From assembly GCF_900478295.1 (NCBI RefSeq), contig NZ_LS483488.1, positions 1,488,001 through 1,552,000 on the forward strand: a stretch of 64,000 bases of DNA, read 5' to 3'. The translations under genes and the position numbers were made by a program. Shown in pieces: positions 35,898-46,742 of this stretch (the first letter of the stretch is position 1; every line of letters begins with the position of its first letter). Source of the DNA: Helicobacter pylori NCTC 11637 = CCUG 17874 = ATCC 43504 = JCM 12093. Its GTDB lineage: Bacteria; Campylobacterota; Campylobacteria; Campylobacterales; Helicobacteraceae. The notes beneath the pieces were generated by a model. It ran no database searches and had not been told where the DNA came from. It was given only the letters and a program-made list of their open reading frames with translations.

Positions 35898-37116
35898 ACT
35901 CTTTGATTTCTAAAAAACTGGCCCTTAAAGGCTTATCGCTTTTGATTTTAATGGGGTTAAAAAATTGATCTAAGGCTTTAAATTCGCCGTCTTTTTGCGC
36001 TTCCACTAAGGCTTTTAGGGGCGTGTTGAGATTGAGTTGCAATTGCCTGAACGCCTTATTTTTATGCAAAATCAAATCCTTAATCGCATTCAAACGCTTT
36101 TTAGAATCTTCCAAACTCACGCTATCAAGCATCAAGCTAGAGGGGGTGTCTTTTCGTTTGCTGTAAATAAAAGGGTGGATGTGCGTTAAAGGCAAGTTTT
36201 CTAAATTTTTAAACGCTTTTTCAAAAACGCTTTCGCTCTCGCCCGGATGCCCTACAATAAAATCCGTGCCGATAGCAAAATTCTTAGAAGCGATTGTTTC
36301 TAATAATTCCCTATCGCTTTTAGTGCGGTTTCTTCGGTTCATCCTCTCTAGCATGAAATCATGGCTGTGCTGTAAAGCGATATGCAAATGTTTTTCTAAA
36401 AAATCCTCTTCTAAAAGCTCTAAAAATTCATCGTTGATTTGATTAGGTTCTAAGCTCCCAATCCTTATGCGTTTTAATCCAGCAATCTGGCTTAATTTTT
36501 TAATCAATCGCGCGATATTGCTTCCTCTATCTTTCCCATAGCTCCCCACATTGGTGCCGGTTAAAACCACTTCTTGAACCCCTTTAGAGCATAAAAGGCC
36601 CACTTGCTCTAAAACTTTCCTCTCTTCAAAACTCCTAGCCCTCCCTCTCACGCTTGGGATAATGCAATAATTGCAATCAAAATCACAGCCTTCTTGGATC
36701 TTGATAAACGCCCTAGTTTTTCCCACAAACTCGCTCACCATCGTGGTGTCTAAGTGCTTGTTTTCTAAATTGTCATCTATAAAAAAACGCTTTTTTTCTT
36801 GTAAAAGCGCATTAATCTTTTCTTTATTATCATGCCCAAAAACGCCCTTTAAAAACCCTTTTTCAAAAAGCTCTTTGCCTTGGGTTTTCACCCCGCAACC
36901 AGTAAATAGCACTTCTTTATTTAATCGCACCATTTTTTTAGCGTAACTCCTTACCGCGCTATCGGCTCCATTGGTCACGGTGCAAGAATTGATCACAATA
37001 ATATCGGCTTCTTGTTCTTCTAAAGTCGCACTAAAGTCTTTCAAATTCTCGCCCATCACTTGCGTGTCAAAAAGATTCGTCCTGCACCCAAAAGTTTTGA
37101 AATAGACTTTTTTCAT
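35860..37116 (-). CDS. mtaB: tRNA t6A37 methylthiotransferase MtaB
   Basis: 418 residues, radical-SAM methylthiotransferase. N-terminal UPF0004 cysteines (FGCRTNLFD, NSCTVTN, FTGCGVKTQG) hold one cluster, and CDFDCNYCIIP is the radical-SAM CxxxCxxC. The size and sequence differ from MiaB at 51198-52511, so this is the MtaB/RimO-side member, adding a methylthio group to t6A37. It overlaps the mscS-type gene stop by four bases and runs into the FtsH-like gene. Confidence 0.88.
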   Translation of the reverse strand: MKKVYFKTFGCRTNLFDTQVMGENLKDFSATLEEQEADIIVINSCTVTNGADSAVRSYAKKMVRLNKEVLFTGCGVKTQGKELFEKGFLKGVFGHDNKEKINALLQEKKRFFIDDNLENKHLDTTMVSEFVGKTRAFIKIQEGCDFDCNYCIIPSVRGRARSFEERKVLEQVGLLCSKGVQEVVLTGTNVGSYGKDRGSNIARLIKKLSQIAGLKRIRIGSLEPNQINDEFLELLEEDFLEKHLHIALQHSHDFMLERMNRRNRTKSDRELLETIASKNFAIGTDFIVGHPGESESVFEKAFKNLENLPLTHIHPFIYSKRKDTPSSLMLDSVSLEDSKKRLNAIKDLILHKNKAFRQLQLNLNTPLKALVEAQKDGEFKALDQFFNPIKIKSDKPLRASFLEIKEYEIKERENHAVF

Positions 37117-38684
37117 TTTTGTTCCCTTTTATTCCCAAAACCATCGCCTAGAGCATCAGCATCCACTTTAAGCAGCTTGCTGGTCGTATAAGCGATATGG
37201 ATATTTTCTTCTTTTAAAAAAGCTTCAACGATTTCAGCCACAATCTTGCTCCTTAAAGACAAGGTCGCATACGAATTGGTTTGATACCACACCGAGATTT
37301 TTATCCCGTTATTTTCAGGCATCAAAAAGCATCGAGGCTTCACGCTCAAACTCCTTAAAGAATACCGGTCGCGCATTTTATTGAGCTGTTTATAGGTGAT
37401 ATCCGTGTATTCTTTAGACAATTCTGTAGCGATGTTGAGCACAATTTTAGAAGCTTTTTTAAAATCAGAATCAAATGTAACGCAAAAATCCACCCCATCC
37501 CAAACCGTTTTCATCCCAAAATGGCTGTAATTAGCAAACATGGTGGTGAAAATATAATTATTAGGCACAAAAATAATCCGGCCCGCTCTCCTGTTGTTCG
37601 TATAAGTGGTAAAGGTTACATCTTCTAAAATCGTAATGTGCAGCATAGAAATATCTAGCACATCGCCAATAAAAATATCCGTCCCCTTAGCGATACGCAC
37701 CCTATCGCCCACATGCACGCTCCCCCCAATCAAAATAATAAACCACCCAAGCAAGCTCATGAACAAATCTTTCATCGCAATCGCTAAACCCGCGCTCGCA
37801 AAGCCTAAAACCGTTACCAAGTAAGTAACATTCTCTAAATAAGAAAAAAGAAAGATCAAAATGATCACGCTCACATTCACGAAGTTAATGGCTTTATTCA
37901 CGGTATAGACGCGCTCATTATTTTCAATGTATTTACTGGAAATGATTTTTAAAATCCAAGCAAACACCACGCTCAAAAGGGCTGCCAAAAACACATAAAT
38001 CAATTTAAAAAGCTGGTTTTTAACTTGAGATTTGACAATGCTTATAGCCTCATCGCTGTCTTTTTGGAAAATCCCAATCGTGGTTTTTAAAATATTTTGA
38101 GCCCCTTGCAATTCCAAGCGTTTGGCTTGAGTTTGATAAATCTCATCGCTTAGTTTCGCGCTTTTATCCAAAGCGTGCCACTGATTTAAAAGCTGGTGTT
38201 TTTGATCTAAAAGCTTTAAAACTTCTTCTAAAGCAGTCTGATTGCTTTTGAGACTTTCATGCTTTAAACGCATGCTTTTAATGAAAGAAATGCCATCAAT
38301 GATCGCAATAGGGTTAGCGATATTAGGGATATTGGGGATATTGGGGCGCTCTATCAAGTCCTTAAAAGGATTGACCCCATAGCTTTCAAACATTTTTTGC
38401 TGGGATTCTAAAGCCTTTAAGGTATGCTCTAAGGTGCTAATCTTTAATAAATCCTTGCTTTTTTTGTTTTTTAAACGCCTTAATTCCTGCCTCACGCTCT
38501 CTTTTTCGGTATAAATTTGATTGTAGATCTTATAGTTTTCAAATTTTTTCAACCACACATTATCGTCTTTAGCGAGTTTTTTATCCACCAAAGCCATTTG
38601 TTTTTGTATGGACAATAGCTCTTGGCTTTTATCTTCTGCTTGTAAAAACAAAAAACAAAAGAATAATAATACCCTTAATGCCAT
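37113..38684 (-). CDS. MscS-family mechanosensitive channel
   Basis: 523 residues. A signal peptide ([19 protein letters not shown]) precedes a long charged helical periplasmic region with coiled-coil character (residues about 20-210), then three or more membrane helices ([64 protein letters not shown]) and the MscS beta domain ([21 protein letters not shown]). The G/A-rich pore helix is clear. Relieves osmotic downshock. Overlaps aroB by ten bases. Confidence 0.9.
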   Translation of the reverse strand: MALRVLLFFCFLFLQAEDKSQELLSIQKQMALVDKKLAKDDNVWLKKFENYKIYNQIYTEKESVRQELRRLKNKKSKDLLKISTLEHTLKALESQQKMFESYGVNPFKDLIERPNIPNIPNIANPIAIIDGISFIKSMRLKHESLKSNQTALEEVLKLLDQKHQLLNQWHALDKSAKLSDEIYQTQAKRLELQGAQNILKTTIGIFQKDSDEAISIVKSQVKNQLFKLIYVFLAALLSVVFAWILKIISSKYIENNERVYTVNKAINFVNVSVIILIFLFSYLENVTYLVTVLGFASAGLAIAMKDLFMSLLGWFIILIGGSVHVGDRVRIAKGTDIFIGDVLDISMLHITILEDVTFTTYTNNRRAGRIIFVPNNYIFTTMFANYSHFGMKTVWDGVDFCVTFDSDFKKASKIVLNIATELSKEYTDITYKQLNKMRDRYSLRSLSVKPRCFLMPENNGIKISVWYQTNSYATLSLRSKIVAEIVEAFLKEENIHIAYTTSKLLKVDADALGDGFGNKREQK

Positions 38685-39706
38685 TTTTCTAACACCTTTA
38701 TGATCGTTTCTTTAGGGATATGAGAGGCAACCTCAAACGCTCCAACGCCTTTGGGCAGAATGAATTTGATTGTCTTATTTTCGCTTTTTTTGTCTAAAAA
38801 CAAGCGTTCGTAAAATTTTTGAAGATCAAGGATTTTGTAATGGAATATCAAATCAAATTTTTTCAATAAATTTTCTATGCGTTCGCATTCTTTTAGAGTG
38901 AGCATGCCTAAAGAAAGGGCTAAATCATTAGCCATGCGCATGCCAATAGCGATCGCTTCGCCATGCAAAAATCGCTCATAATTGGTCTCATTTTCTATCG
39001 CATGCCCAAAGGTATGCCCATAGTTCAACCCGGCCCTGATATTTTGCTCTTTTTCATCTTGTATAATAACTTGAGCTTTGATATTAACGCTTTGAAAAAC
39101 CACTTCTTCTAAACAATCTTTTAAATCCTTTGTTTCCAATGTTTCTATCAAGTTTTTATCAAAACACACCGCCATTTTAATGATTTCAGCCACCCCTGCT
39201 TGAAATTCCCTTTTTTCAAGGGTTTTTAAAAAAGCCAGATCAATATAAACCGCTCTAGGCTGGTAAAACGATCCGATTAAGTTCTTGCCATAAGGCGTAT
39301 TGATCCCTGTTTTCCCCCCCACGCTCGCATCCACTTGAGAAAGTAAAGTCGTAGGGATATTAATAAAATCAATCCCCCTGAAATAAATACTGCTCGCAAA
39401 CCCCACCATATCGCTTATGACTCCCCCACCAAGGGCTATCATTAAAGAATGGCGGTTTAATTGCATTTCAAAGGCGTTGTTTAAAATGCGCTCTAATGAA
39501 TGAAAATTCTTGTATTTTTCTCCGGACTCTATCACGCACACTCTGACTTCTAAGGCTTTCAAGCGCTCTAATAAATACGATAAATGCAACCCGGCCACGA
39601 TGCTATCGCTAATGATGAGGGCTTTTTGTTTCAATTTTATTTCAGGCAGTTCCCCCAAAAACACTTTATAGCTTTTTTCTTTTAAAGGGATTACAATTTC
39701 TTGCAT
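38675..39706 (-). CDS. aroB: 3-dehydroquinate synthase
   Basis: 343 residues. NAD-binding [14 protein letters not shown], the [22 protein letters not shown] loop, and zinc ligands in [13 protein letters not shown] are all present. Second step of the shikimate pathway. Lies five bases after the TrkA-C protein stop. Confidence 0.97.
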   Translation of the reverse strand: MQEIVIPLKEKSYKVFLGELPEIKLKQKALIISDSIVAGLHLSYLLERLKALEVRVCVIESGEKYKNFHSLERILNNAFEMQLNRHSLMIALGGGVISDMVGFASSIYFRGIDFINIPTTLLSQVDASVGGKTGINTPYGKNLIGSFYQPRAVYIDLAFLKTLEKREFQAGVAEIIKMAVCFDKNLIETLETKDLKDCLEEVVFQSVNIKAQVIIQDEKEQNIRAGLNYGHTFGHAIENETNYERFLHGEAIAIGMRMANDLALSLGMLTLKECERIENLLKKFDLIFHYKILDLQKFYERLFLDKKSENKTIKFILPKGVGAFEVASHIPKETIIKVLEKWH

Positions 39707-39710
39707 TCTT

Positions 39711-41153
39711 TCACTCCGCTATGGGGATAAAAATTTGAGGGTTATCATCGTTTAAAAACGCTAATTTTTCCACTTTAGTGGATAAAAACCACCAAAAGCG
39801 CGTGTGCGTGATGCACTCTTCAAAAGGCATGAAATGCAAAATGGGATTTCTTAAAGAATTGAGATACATGATAGGATTTCTAATATCGGTTTGGAAAATC
39901 TCAATCTTGCGGTTGAGCGTGTTGGCTAAATTTTCATAATGATTGACAATCTCGTTTTTATAGCGCCTGTTAGGATCAAAATCATAGAGCAACAAGCCCA
40001 AATCCATTTGCATAGACACATCAAAGATCACTGAAGACATGTCCTCATTAATATCCAAGCTTTCATTCAATACCACCACGCTTTGAGAGGTTTTAGACAA
40101 GCCGGAAGTGTTGGTTTTATAAACTGGGGTGGCTGTTTTATACAAGGCCTTTCGGTGTTTTTTAGATAAAAAAAGCTCTCTGCCTACCACAATCAAACCC
40201 ATTTTTTTTTGGTGGTCTTCATGAAGTTTTTGGATAAAACTTTTCCTGTAAAAATCAAAATTCACTTCAATGCTTTCGGTTTCTAGCGCTAAAAATTTAT
40301 GGTAAAACTTAGGGCTAGTGGGGTGTAAAACCTGAATGTAGAGCTTGTAGCTCTTTAAACGTTTGTGCAAAAACAAGGCTTGATACACATCGCGCATCAT
40401 CGCTTTTCTGTTCTGCAAACGCATATCAATGTATAAATAAATGCTCTTACCAAAGGGGGCTGGGAACTGCCCCACGTTGCTTTTGACCTGGAGATACACC
40501 GCATTTAAAATTTCAGGATTACCCGCCACTAAGAGAATGTCTCGTGGCTGGATAACTAAAGATTTAGTGGAGAGCAACAAAACATCGTTACGATAAAGCC
40601 CTACAATCCTGTATTCTTTTTGCCTGATAGAGCCAATATGCCTGTAAGCAAAAATGCTCCCAAAAGGCACATCAATCTCCATGATCTCGCCCTTGCCTAA
40701 CCCAAACTCTCTAGGAGTGCTAGGGATATTGGGCAAACGAGAAATGAATTTATTGGCTAAAACTTCAAATTCATCAATCAAAATAAGCTTTTCATCTTTA
40801 TTTTCTTCATTGTTTTCTAAGGTTTTTTCGCTATCTTTTTTCACGCTCAAAACCACGCGCATGCGTTTGAAATGGGTTTGAATGATTTTATGAATGATGC
40901 GCTGTTCTTTAAAATCTTGTATGATTAAAAACGCATCGCTCACCTCATCGTTTAACACTTGCAAAAGCCTGAAACTAGAAGTCGCATCAAAACAATGAAA
41001 AGCGAAAGTGCTCGGGTAGTTTTTAGGGATAAGGCTCTCATTTTTGACAACCACTATATAAAAATTATGATTAGAATAATGCCTTAGCACCAAGTCTAAA
41101 AAATTTTTTGCTACAATGCCATCTAAAATAAGGGCGATTTTTTTCAATTCCAA
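39711..41153 (-). CDS. COG3400-type protein with TrkA-C-like domain
   Basis: 480 residues. The N-terminal 130 residues look like a Rossmann-type fold without a clear nucleotide glycine motif ([20 protein letters not shown]). Residues about 170-235 resemble a TrkA-C domain ([35 protein letters not shown]). The rest is unassigned. I recall this as the COG3400 group of epsilon-proteobacteria, perhaps potassium-transport related, but no transporter lies next to it. First gene of the aroB-mscS-mtaB run. It starts 50 bases from tgt on the other strand, so the two promoters share that gap. Confidence 0.75.
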   Translation of the reverse strand: MELKKIALILDGIVAKNFLDLVLRHYSNHNFYIVVVKNESLIPKNYPSTFAFHCFDATSSFRLLQVLNDEVSDAFLIIQDFKEQRIIHKIIQTHFKRMRVVLSVKKDSEKTLENNEENKDEKLILIDEFEVLANKFISRLPNIPSTPREFGLGKGEIMEIDVPFGSIFAYRHIGSIRQKEYRIVGLYRNDVLLLSTKSLVIQPRDILLVAGNPEILNAVYLQVKSNVGQFPAPFGKSIYLYIDMRLQNRKAMMRDVYQALFLHKRLKSYKLYIQVLHPTSPKFYHKFLALETESIEVNFDFYRKSFIQKLHEDHQKKMGLIVVGRELFLSKKHRKALYKTATPVYKTNTSGLSKTSQSVVVLNESLDINEDMSSVIFDVSMQMDLGLLLYDFDPNRRYKNEIVNHYENLANTLNRKIEIFQTDIRNPIMYLNSLRNPILHFMPFEECITHTRFWWFLSTKVEKLAFLNDDNPQIFIPIAE

Positions 41154-41203
41154 ACTTCCTAAAAAATGATTACGCCATTATATCCAAGATTAAGGCTTAA
41201 ACG

Positions 41204-42319
41204 ATGGATTTTCAACTCCAAGCGACTGACAAACACGCGCGAGCTGGTCTTTTAAATTTAGCCCATTCTCAAGTGGCAACGCCTGTTTTTATGCCAGTAG
41301 GCACGCAAGGCTGCATCAAATCTTTAGACGCTATGGATATGCAAGAAATTTTAGGCGCTAAACTCATTTTAGCCAACACCTATCACATGTATTTAAGGCC
41401 GGGTGAGAAAGTGGTTGAACAATTAGGGGGCTTGCATCGTTTCGCTCAATTTCAGGGGAGTTTTTTAACCGATAGCGGAGGGTTTCAAGCCTTCAGTTTG
41501 AGCGATAACGTCAAATTGCAAGAAGACGGGATTGTTTTTAAATCCCATATTGATGGGAGCAAGCATCTATTCACGCCCACTAAAGTTTTAGACATTCAAT
41601 ATTCTTTGAATAGCGATATTATGATGGTTTTAGACGATTTAGTGGGCTTGCCCGCTCCCTTAAAACGCCTTGAAGAATCCATTAAAAGAAGCGCTAAATG
41701 GGCGAATCTTAGCCTAGAATACCACAAGCAAAAAAACCGCCCGAGCAACAACCTTTTTGCCATTATCCAGGGCGGAACGCATTTGAAAATGCGCAGCCTT
41801 AGCGTGGGATTAACGCATGAGGGTTTTGATGGCTATGCTATAGGCGGTTTAGCGGTGGGGGAAAGCGCTGATGAAATGCTAGAAACCATCGCGCACACCG
41901 CCCCCTTGCTCCCTAAAGACAAGCCTCGCTATTTAATGGGCGTAGGCACGCCTGAAAATATCCTAGACGCTATCGGTTTGGGGGTGGATATGTTTGATTG
42001 CGTGATGCCCACCAGAAACGCCAGAAACGCTACCCTTTTCACGCATTCTGGCAAAATTTCTATCAAAAACGCGCCCTATAAATTGGATGATACCCCTATT
42101 GAAGAAAATTGCGCTTGTTATGCTTGCAAACGCTATTCTAAAGCCTATTTGCACCATCTCTTTAGGGCTAAAGAACTCACTTACGCTCGTTTGGCCAGCT
42201 TGCACAATTTGCATTTTTATTTAGAGTTGGTTAAAAACGCCAGAAACGCCATTTTAGAAAAGCGGTTTTTAAGTTTTAAAAAAGAGTTTTTGGAGAAATA
42301 TCACTCCCGCTCTCATTGA
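41204..42319 (+). CDS. tgt: queuine tRNA-ribosyltransferase
   Basis: 371 residues, full length. [12 protein letters not shown] holds the first aspartate, [16 protein letters not shown] the nucleophile region, and [17 protein letters not shown] the zinc site. Inserts preQ1 at position 34 of GUN tRNAs. Alone on the plus strand, flanked by minus-strand genes. A 42-83 codon reverse ORF within it is a shadow. Confidence 0.97.
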   Translation: MDFQLQATDKHARAGLLNLAHSQVATPVFMPVGTQGCIKSLDAMDMQEILGAKLILANTYHMYLRPGEKVVEQLGGLHRFAQFQGSFLTDSGGFQAFSLSDNVKLQEDGIVFKSHIDGSKHLFTPTKVLDIQYSLNSDIMMVLDDLVGLPAPLKRLEESIKRSAKWANLSLEYHKQKNRPSNNLFAIIQGGTHLKMRSLSVGLTHEGFDGYAIGGLAVGESADEMLETIAHTAPLLPKDKPRYLMGVGTPENILDAIGLGVDMFDCVMPTRNARNATLFTHSGKISIKNAPYKLDDTPIEENCACYACKRYSKAYLHHLFRAKELTYARLASLHNLHFYLELVKNARNAILEKRFLSFKKEFLEKYHSRSH

Positions 42320-42418
42320 ATGATGGAATGCAAAAATACTAAAAAGCGTTTTTTATCATCAATAAAAGTTTTCTTAAAAATAAGGCTTTAGTTTTTAATT
42401 TTTGATTAAAACAAAACC

Positions 42419-43405
42419 CTATCTTTGATAAATCTCAGGGTGGGTGCTTTTAAAACGCCTGTGGAACCAAAAATAACTTTCCGGGTGGTTTCTAATCACT
42501 TCTTCGCACAAACTCGCTTGGGCTTGCGTGCATTCTAAAATATCGTTCTCAGCGTTATCGGTGATTTTAGAGCGGATACTTTCGTAATAAGTCGCTGTAT
42601 AATGCGAATAATCGTCATTAAAATCAATGAATACCGGCTGGATGTCTATATTGTAACGGCGCGATAAAATAGAAGCGATCGTGGTGTGCGTAGCGTCTTT
42701 ATTGAAAAATTTCACCACCACCCCATCTTTAGGCACGACATTTTGATCCACTAAAATCCCCACAAGGCCGTTGCCTTGATTATACATTTTAATGAGTTCT
42801 TTCATCGCTCCCACTTTATTGACAAAACGCACCCCAAACGCTTCTCGCCTGCTCATGATCATGTGGTTGATGGGGGCGAATTTAGTCAAACGCCCCAAGC
42901 ACCCCCTACCATAATCCTTATAATATTGCGCTAAAGTCGTGCCTACCGCTTCCCAATAGCCAAAATGCATGCATAAAGTGATCGCTTGGCCTTCCTTGTT
43001 TAAAGACTTCCACACATTTTCTTCATTGATGAGCGTGAAACGAGCGTCGTATTCATCTTTAGGGATAAAGATCACTCTAATGGTTTCTAAAATAATGAAA
43101 GCAAAATTTTCATAACCCTTTTTAATAATCCTTTTTTTCTCTTCTTCGCTTTTAGAATCCCCAAACACAAAATCCAAATTGGCTTTAGCGTCAAAATAAC
43201 GGCGCTTATCAAAAGTTTTCATGAGCCACGCCACAGCTTTAATGCACCTTAAAAACCACGAATGGGGCATTTTAGCCAACATAAACCCCAAAATATTCAC
43301 TAAAGATTCCACGATAAAAATGCTCAAAATGCGCAGTTCTGTTTTAAAACCCTTGTCGTCTTGTTTCAATATTTTTTCGTGTATGAGTCGTTCTTTGTAA
43401 GTCAT
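42419..43405 (-). CDS. lpxL: lipid A late acyltransferase, LpxL/HtrB family
   Basis: 328 residues from the ATG at 43405, preferred to the longer frame start (43435) because AAAGGA precedes it and it overlaps the waaC stop (ATGA). The HFGYWE catalytic motif (CMHFGYWEAVG, the HX4E type) is visible, with HRRFKSTHPEIY at the C-terminus. Transfers a secondary acyl chain to Kdo2-lipid A on the inner membrane. The second gene, after waaC, of an LPS pair. Confidence 0.88.
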   Translation of the reverse strand: MTYKERLIHEKILKQDDKGFKTELRILSIFIVESLVNILGFMLAKMPHSWFLRCIKAVAWLMKTFDKRRYFDAKANLDFVFGDSKSEEEKKRIIKKGYENFAFIILETIRVIFIPKDEYDARFTLINEENVWKSLNKEGQAITLCMHFGYWEAVGTTLAQYYKDYGRGCLGRLTKFAPINHMIMSRREAFGVRFVNKVGAMKELIKMYNQGNGLVGILVDQNVVPKDGVVVKFFNKDATHTTIASILSRRYNIDIQPVFIDFNDDYSHYTATYYESIRSKITDNAENDILECTQAQASLCEEVIRNHPESYFWFHRRFKSTHPEIYQR

Positions 43406-44412
43406 TCTTTTTCCTTTAAAATGTTTAAAACGCATTCTTTAATTTTTTTAGGATCTATGTTTTGGATAGAAAAATCCTTTTTATGATAGCTGGCGTTTGA
43501 ATTGCCGGTGAGCGAAACATTGATCGGGCTTTCTAATTTAAAACGCTCCATGGGCGTGTTGCCATAAAGGGTGATGCTGGCTTTTTGCAACGCCCATGCT
43601 AAATGCGTGATACCCGTATCGCCCCCAATAATCACGTCCATTTTAAAGAGTAACGCCTTAACCTCGTTTAAAGTGAGTTTAGGGAGCAATAACACATCGC
43701 GTTGGTGTTTTAAAGCGTGATAAAGCGTAGTGGCTTTCTTTTCATCAGCATGCCATAACAAGCAAATTTGAAAATTTTCTAACGCTAACGCTAGCTCTTT
43801 AAAACGCTCTGTGGGGTAAGTTTTATTGATTTTAGAAGTTTCTAAAACAAAAAGGATTTTTGGTTTATTTTCATTCAAATTTAACGCATTGATTTTTGGA
43901 GAATCTTGGTAAGAAAACACTTTAGCCCTAGAGCTTAAGCTCTCTGAAATTTCGTTTTTAGGCAAGTTTAGGGCATGGGATAGGAGCATGAAATTACGCT
44001 TTAAAATGGGCTCATCATAAGCGATAGAAACTTTTTGCGAGTAAAAAAACGCGCTCAAACCCTCCCTAGCCGAAGCGTAATCAAAGCCGACTTTTTTAGG
44101 GGCTTTCAACATTTGCGTGATGAGAGCGGATTTGACTAGGCCTTGCATGTCAATGATTATATCGTATTCATAAGCCCTTAAAGATTTAAAAAGTTTGAAA
44201 ATCTTCAAAGGGTTCAAGGTTTTAAGCGCGCTTTTTAAAGCGATGGGGTGTAATTTATCAATATAGGGGGAATGCTCTAAAATCGCACTAAATCTTTCAT
44301 CCACGAACCATTCTATTTGGGCGTTAGGCAGACACTCTTTGATAGCCGCCAAAAACACCGCGCTCACGATAATATCCCCAAGCGCTGAAAGCCTGACAAT
44401 CGCTATTTTCAA
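43402..44412 (-). CDS. waaC: ADP-heptose:LPS heptosyltransferase I
   Basis: 336 residues with a TTG start (TTGAAAATAGCG). Family-9 glycosyltransferase: IVRLSALGDIIVSAVFLAAIKE at the start, DMQGLVKSALITQML, and VIIGGDTGITHLAWAL at the sugar-nucleotide site. Adds the first heptose to the LPS core. Its TTG overlaps the TGA that ppx/gppA would have if its frame were restored, indicating normal coupling of the two genes. Confidence 0.93.
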   Translation of the reverse strand: MKIAIVRLSALGDIIVSAVFLAAIKECLPNAQIEWFVDERFSAILEHSPYIDKLHPIALKSALKTLNPLKIFKLFKSLRAYEYDIIIDMQGLVKSALITQMLKAPKKVGFDYASAREGLSAFFYSQKVSIAYDEPILKRNFMLLSHALNLPKNEISESLSSRAKVFSYQDSPKINALNLNENKPKILFVLETSKINKTYPTERFKELALALENFQICLLWHADEKKATTLYHALKHQRDVLLLPKLTLNEVKALLFKMDVIIGGDTGITHLAWALQKASITLYGNTPMERFKLESPINVSLTGNSNASYHKKDFSIQNIDPKKIKECVLNILKEKE

Positions 44413-44484
44413 GCAAACTCTATCGTCAAAGGAATGGGCTTAACGAGTTTGGGGAGCATTTCTTTAGCCAAGTAAAGCGTGTCA

Positions 44485-45864
44485 TTAGAATGGATCACAA
44501 GCTTGTTTTTTTTCTAGCGTGTATTTTAAATGATGGCTGTCTGTTAGGCACAAATTTTCGGCTAAAGAAAGGATAAAACTCAGCCATTGTAAGGTCAAAA
44601 GGCTTGGCATCATCGCGCTCATGTGGGCGATAGCGTTGTCTTTAGGGATTTTTTTATGGCTGAATTGGGCTAATAAGCAAATGATCGCTCTATCCTGGTG
44701 GCTAAAGCCATAACTCAAAGCGTTTAAAATAAAATACGCGCTGTGCTTGTGGGCTAAATAGACGCTTAAAATCTTACCCATGCTCGCTAATTCCCCCGCA
44801 ATCTTTAAATGGAAAAGGTATTTTTCATCTATTTTATGCAAAGGCGATAAGGCTTCAAACAATTTCACGCATTCTTTTTTGACCTTTTGGCTGTGCTTTT
44901 CATGGGGCAAAAAGCGATCTTTTAAAGAGATGAGAGAGGGGTTGATATTGGGGGGGAATTTATGGTAATGGTGGCGCAATAAATCGCTTAAAAACACGCC
45001 TTCTCTCACCCCTACGCCGCTAGTGATCATCAAAGAAGTTTTTAAATGCTCCAAAACGACTGATAGAATCAACGCCCCGCTCCTGATGCTATCCAAACGC
45101 TCTTCATTCACCCCCAAAAGCCGTAATTGATCTTCTTTGAGCATGACGATTTTTTCAATGAACGCTAAATTTTTATGCGCATCTATTTCATAACCATGCA
45201 AAGAATCAATAGGGTAATCAAAGCGTTTCATGAGTATCTTACTCAACGCTCTGATCGTCCCCCCCACCCCAAAGGCGTTTTTATGCTTAAAGGGCAGTTT
45301 AGAGACCTCTTTTTGGATAAAGGCTTTAGCCAGTTTGACCTCTAAGTCTTTGTCTAAAAACATTTCTTTAATGCGAATCGTGCCAACATCAAGCGAGATG
45401 AGATCCTTAATCTTGCCTTTTTCAATCAACGCACACTCGGTGCTACCCCCTCCAATATCTATCGTGATCCCTGAATTTTTATGCAACAAATTCGCGCACG
45501 CAATCCCGCCATAGAGCGCTTCTTTTTGCCCATCAATGATTTTGATTTGCAAACCGCAAGCCTTTTTCACCCTCGCTACAAACTCTAATCTGTTAGGGGC
45601 ATCGCGCACCGCTGAGGTCGCCACACACAAGATTTTTTTACTTTTGTATTTGAGGGCGATTTCTTTAAATTCGCTCAAGGCTTTAACGGCTCTTTGCATG
45701 GGGATTTCTTGTAAGATTCCACTAAACGCATAACAGCCCTCTGAAATCCTAACCTTAGACTTAGTCTCAAAAAGCAAGTAAAACCCAAACTGGCTCGTCT
45801 TTTTAAAGACAGCCAAACGCACTGAATTAGAGCCTATATCAATCACGGTTGTGATTTTAGCCAT
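44485..45864 (-). CDS. ppx: exopolyphosphatase / GppA-type phosphatase, C-terminus frameshifted
   Basis: 459 residues as written. ASKHA-fold phosphatase (Ppx/GppA): IDIGSNSVRLAVFK, VATSAVRDAPN, TIDIGGGSTECALIE, GVGGTIRAL, followed by an HD-like helical part. The last residues QACDPF are produced by an A8 run on the coding strand (T8 on plus, near 44506-44513). With seven bases the protein continues EKNKLVIHSNDTLYLAKEM and so on to a TGA at 44409-44411, giving 484 residues and an overlap with the waaC start. Probably active as it stands, but coupling to waaC is lost. Confidence 0.92.
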   Translation of the reverse strand: MAKITTVIDIGSNSVRLAVFKKTSQFGFYLLFETKSKVRISEGCYAFSGILQEIPMQRAVKALSEFKEIALKYKSKKILCVATSAVRDAPNRLEFVARVKKACGLQIKIIDGQKEALYGGIACANLLHKNSGITIDIGGGSTECALIEKGKIKDLISLDVGTIRIKEMFLDKDLEVKLAKAFIQKEVSKLPFKHKNAFGVGGTIRALSKILMKRFDYPIDSLHGYEIDAHKNLAFIEKIVMLKEDQLRLLGVNEERLDSIRSGALILSVVLEHLKTSLMITSGVGVREGVFLSDLLRHHYHKFPPNINPSLISLKDRFLPHEKHSQKVKKECVKLFEALSPLHKIDEKYLFHLKIAGELASMGKILSVYLAHKHSAYFILNALSYGFSHQDRAIICLLAQFSHKKIPKDNAIAHMSAMMPSLLTLQWLSFILSLAENLCLTDSHHLKYTLEKKQACDPF

Positions 45865-45873
45865 TGCTAGCCT

Positions 45874-46128
45874 TTAATCTTGCTCTTTTAAGCTTTCGTA
45901 TTTGTATTTCAATTCCTCTTTGCTCTCAGCATTGTTAGGATCCGGTAAAATCGCATCTACAGGGCATACGCTCACGCAACGAGGCTCATCATCATCATAC
46001 CCGTAACACTCCGTGCATCTGTCTGGATCAATATTATAAATGGGATCGCCCTCTTCAATCGCCTCACTAGGGCATTCTTCTCTGCAAGCATCGCACGCAA
46101 TGCATTCATCATTCACCAATAATGACAT
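45874..46128 (-). CDS. fdxA: 2[4Fe-4S] ferredoxin
   Basis: 84 residues with two clusters: CIACDACREECP and the longer CTECYGYDDDEPRCVSVCPVD, an Alvin-type ferredoxin. The insert in the second site is typical of this type. Reported to affect metronidazole susceptibility in H. pylori. AAAGGAG precedes the ATG. A 56-base gap separates it from the TrpC-like gene. Confidence 0.95.
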   Translation of the reverse strand: MSLLVNDECIACDACREECPSEAIEEGDPIYNIDPDRCTECYGYDDDEPRCVSVCPVDAILPDPNNAESKEELKYKYESLKEQD

Positions 46129-46184
46129 GACTAACTCCTTTTAAAAAGTTTGAATACGATTTTTACTCAAAATTAGCTTAAAAT

Positions 46185-46742
46185 TCAATCTAAAAAGACT
46201 ATTTTTTTTTGATTATAAGAATGGGGGCTAATTTCTAGCACGCCTAAAACCCCTAAATCTTTTAAATGAGTGTAGTCTTGTTTGTGGGTTTCTACAAACA
46301 CACTCAAGCCCAAACGCCAAGAAAATTCTACCATGCCCTTTAAATCTTCTTTTAAAAGCTCTTCATCTAAAATGACCCCATCAGAGCCTTGAACAAGCGA
46401 TTCTAAAAGCTGGTAATGGCTGATAAAAAGATCCTGATGGACTATCAAAGAGCTCGCATGCCGGCGCAACAACCCTAAGATTTCTAAATCAAACACGCTT
46501 GGTGCGCCTATTTCGTATAATCCTTTGAAATTGACAATGACGCAATCGGCGTGGGTGTTTTCTTTCAAAAGCTTTCCTAAAACCTCATCAGGGGTTACAA
46601 AAACGCAATCTTTAGTTTGAGGAATGACTCTAGGCAAGTAAGGGTTATACGACAGGCTTTTACCTAACATTTCATAAGAAAGCATGCCCTCTTTTAAGGC
46701 CAAGCTTTTTTGTAAATTTTCTAAAATCCCTATTTCTTGCAT
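46185..46742 (-). CDS. TrpC-like (indole-3-glycerol phosphate synthase-like) half-length protein
   Basis: 185 residues. It resembles the later strands of an IGPS TIM barrel (FDLEILGLLRRHASSLIVHQDLFISHYQLLES, SDGVILDEELL, LGLSVFVETH, LGVLEISPHSYN) but is shorter than TrpC (about 255) and I cannot identify the full catalytic set. It is unlikely to be the tryptophan enzyme. No tryptophan gene is nearby; neighbours are a TPR protein and ferredoxin. The start overlaps the TPR gene stop by 13 bases. Confidence 0.65.
   Translation of the reverse strand: MQEIGILENLQKSLALKEGMLSYEMLGKSLSYNPYLPRVIPQTKDCVFVTPDEVLGKLLKENTHADCVIVNFKGLYEIGAPSVFDLEILGLLRRHASSLIVHQDLFISHYQLLESLVQGSDGVILDEELLKEDLKGMVEFSWRLGLSVFVETHKQDYTHLKDLGVLGVLEISPHSYNQKKIVFLD

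Noticed and set aside
42320..42418. terminator between tgt and lpxL
   Set aside because: AT-rich and T runs are present, but no stem of more than four pairs was found by eye.
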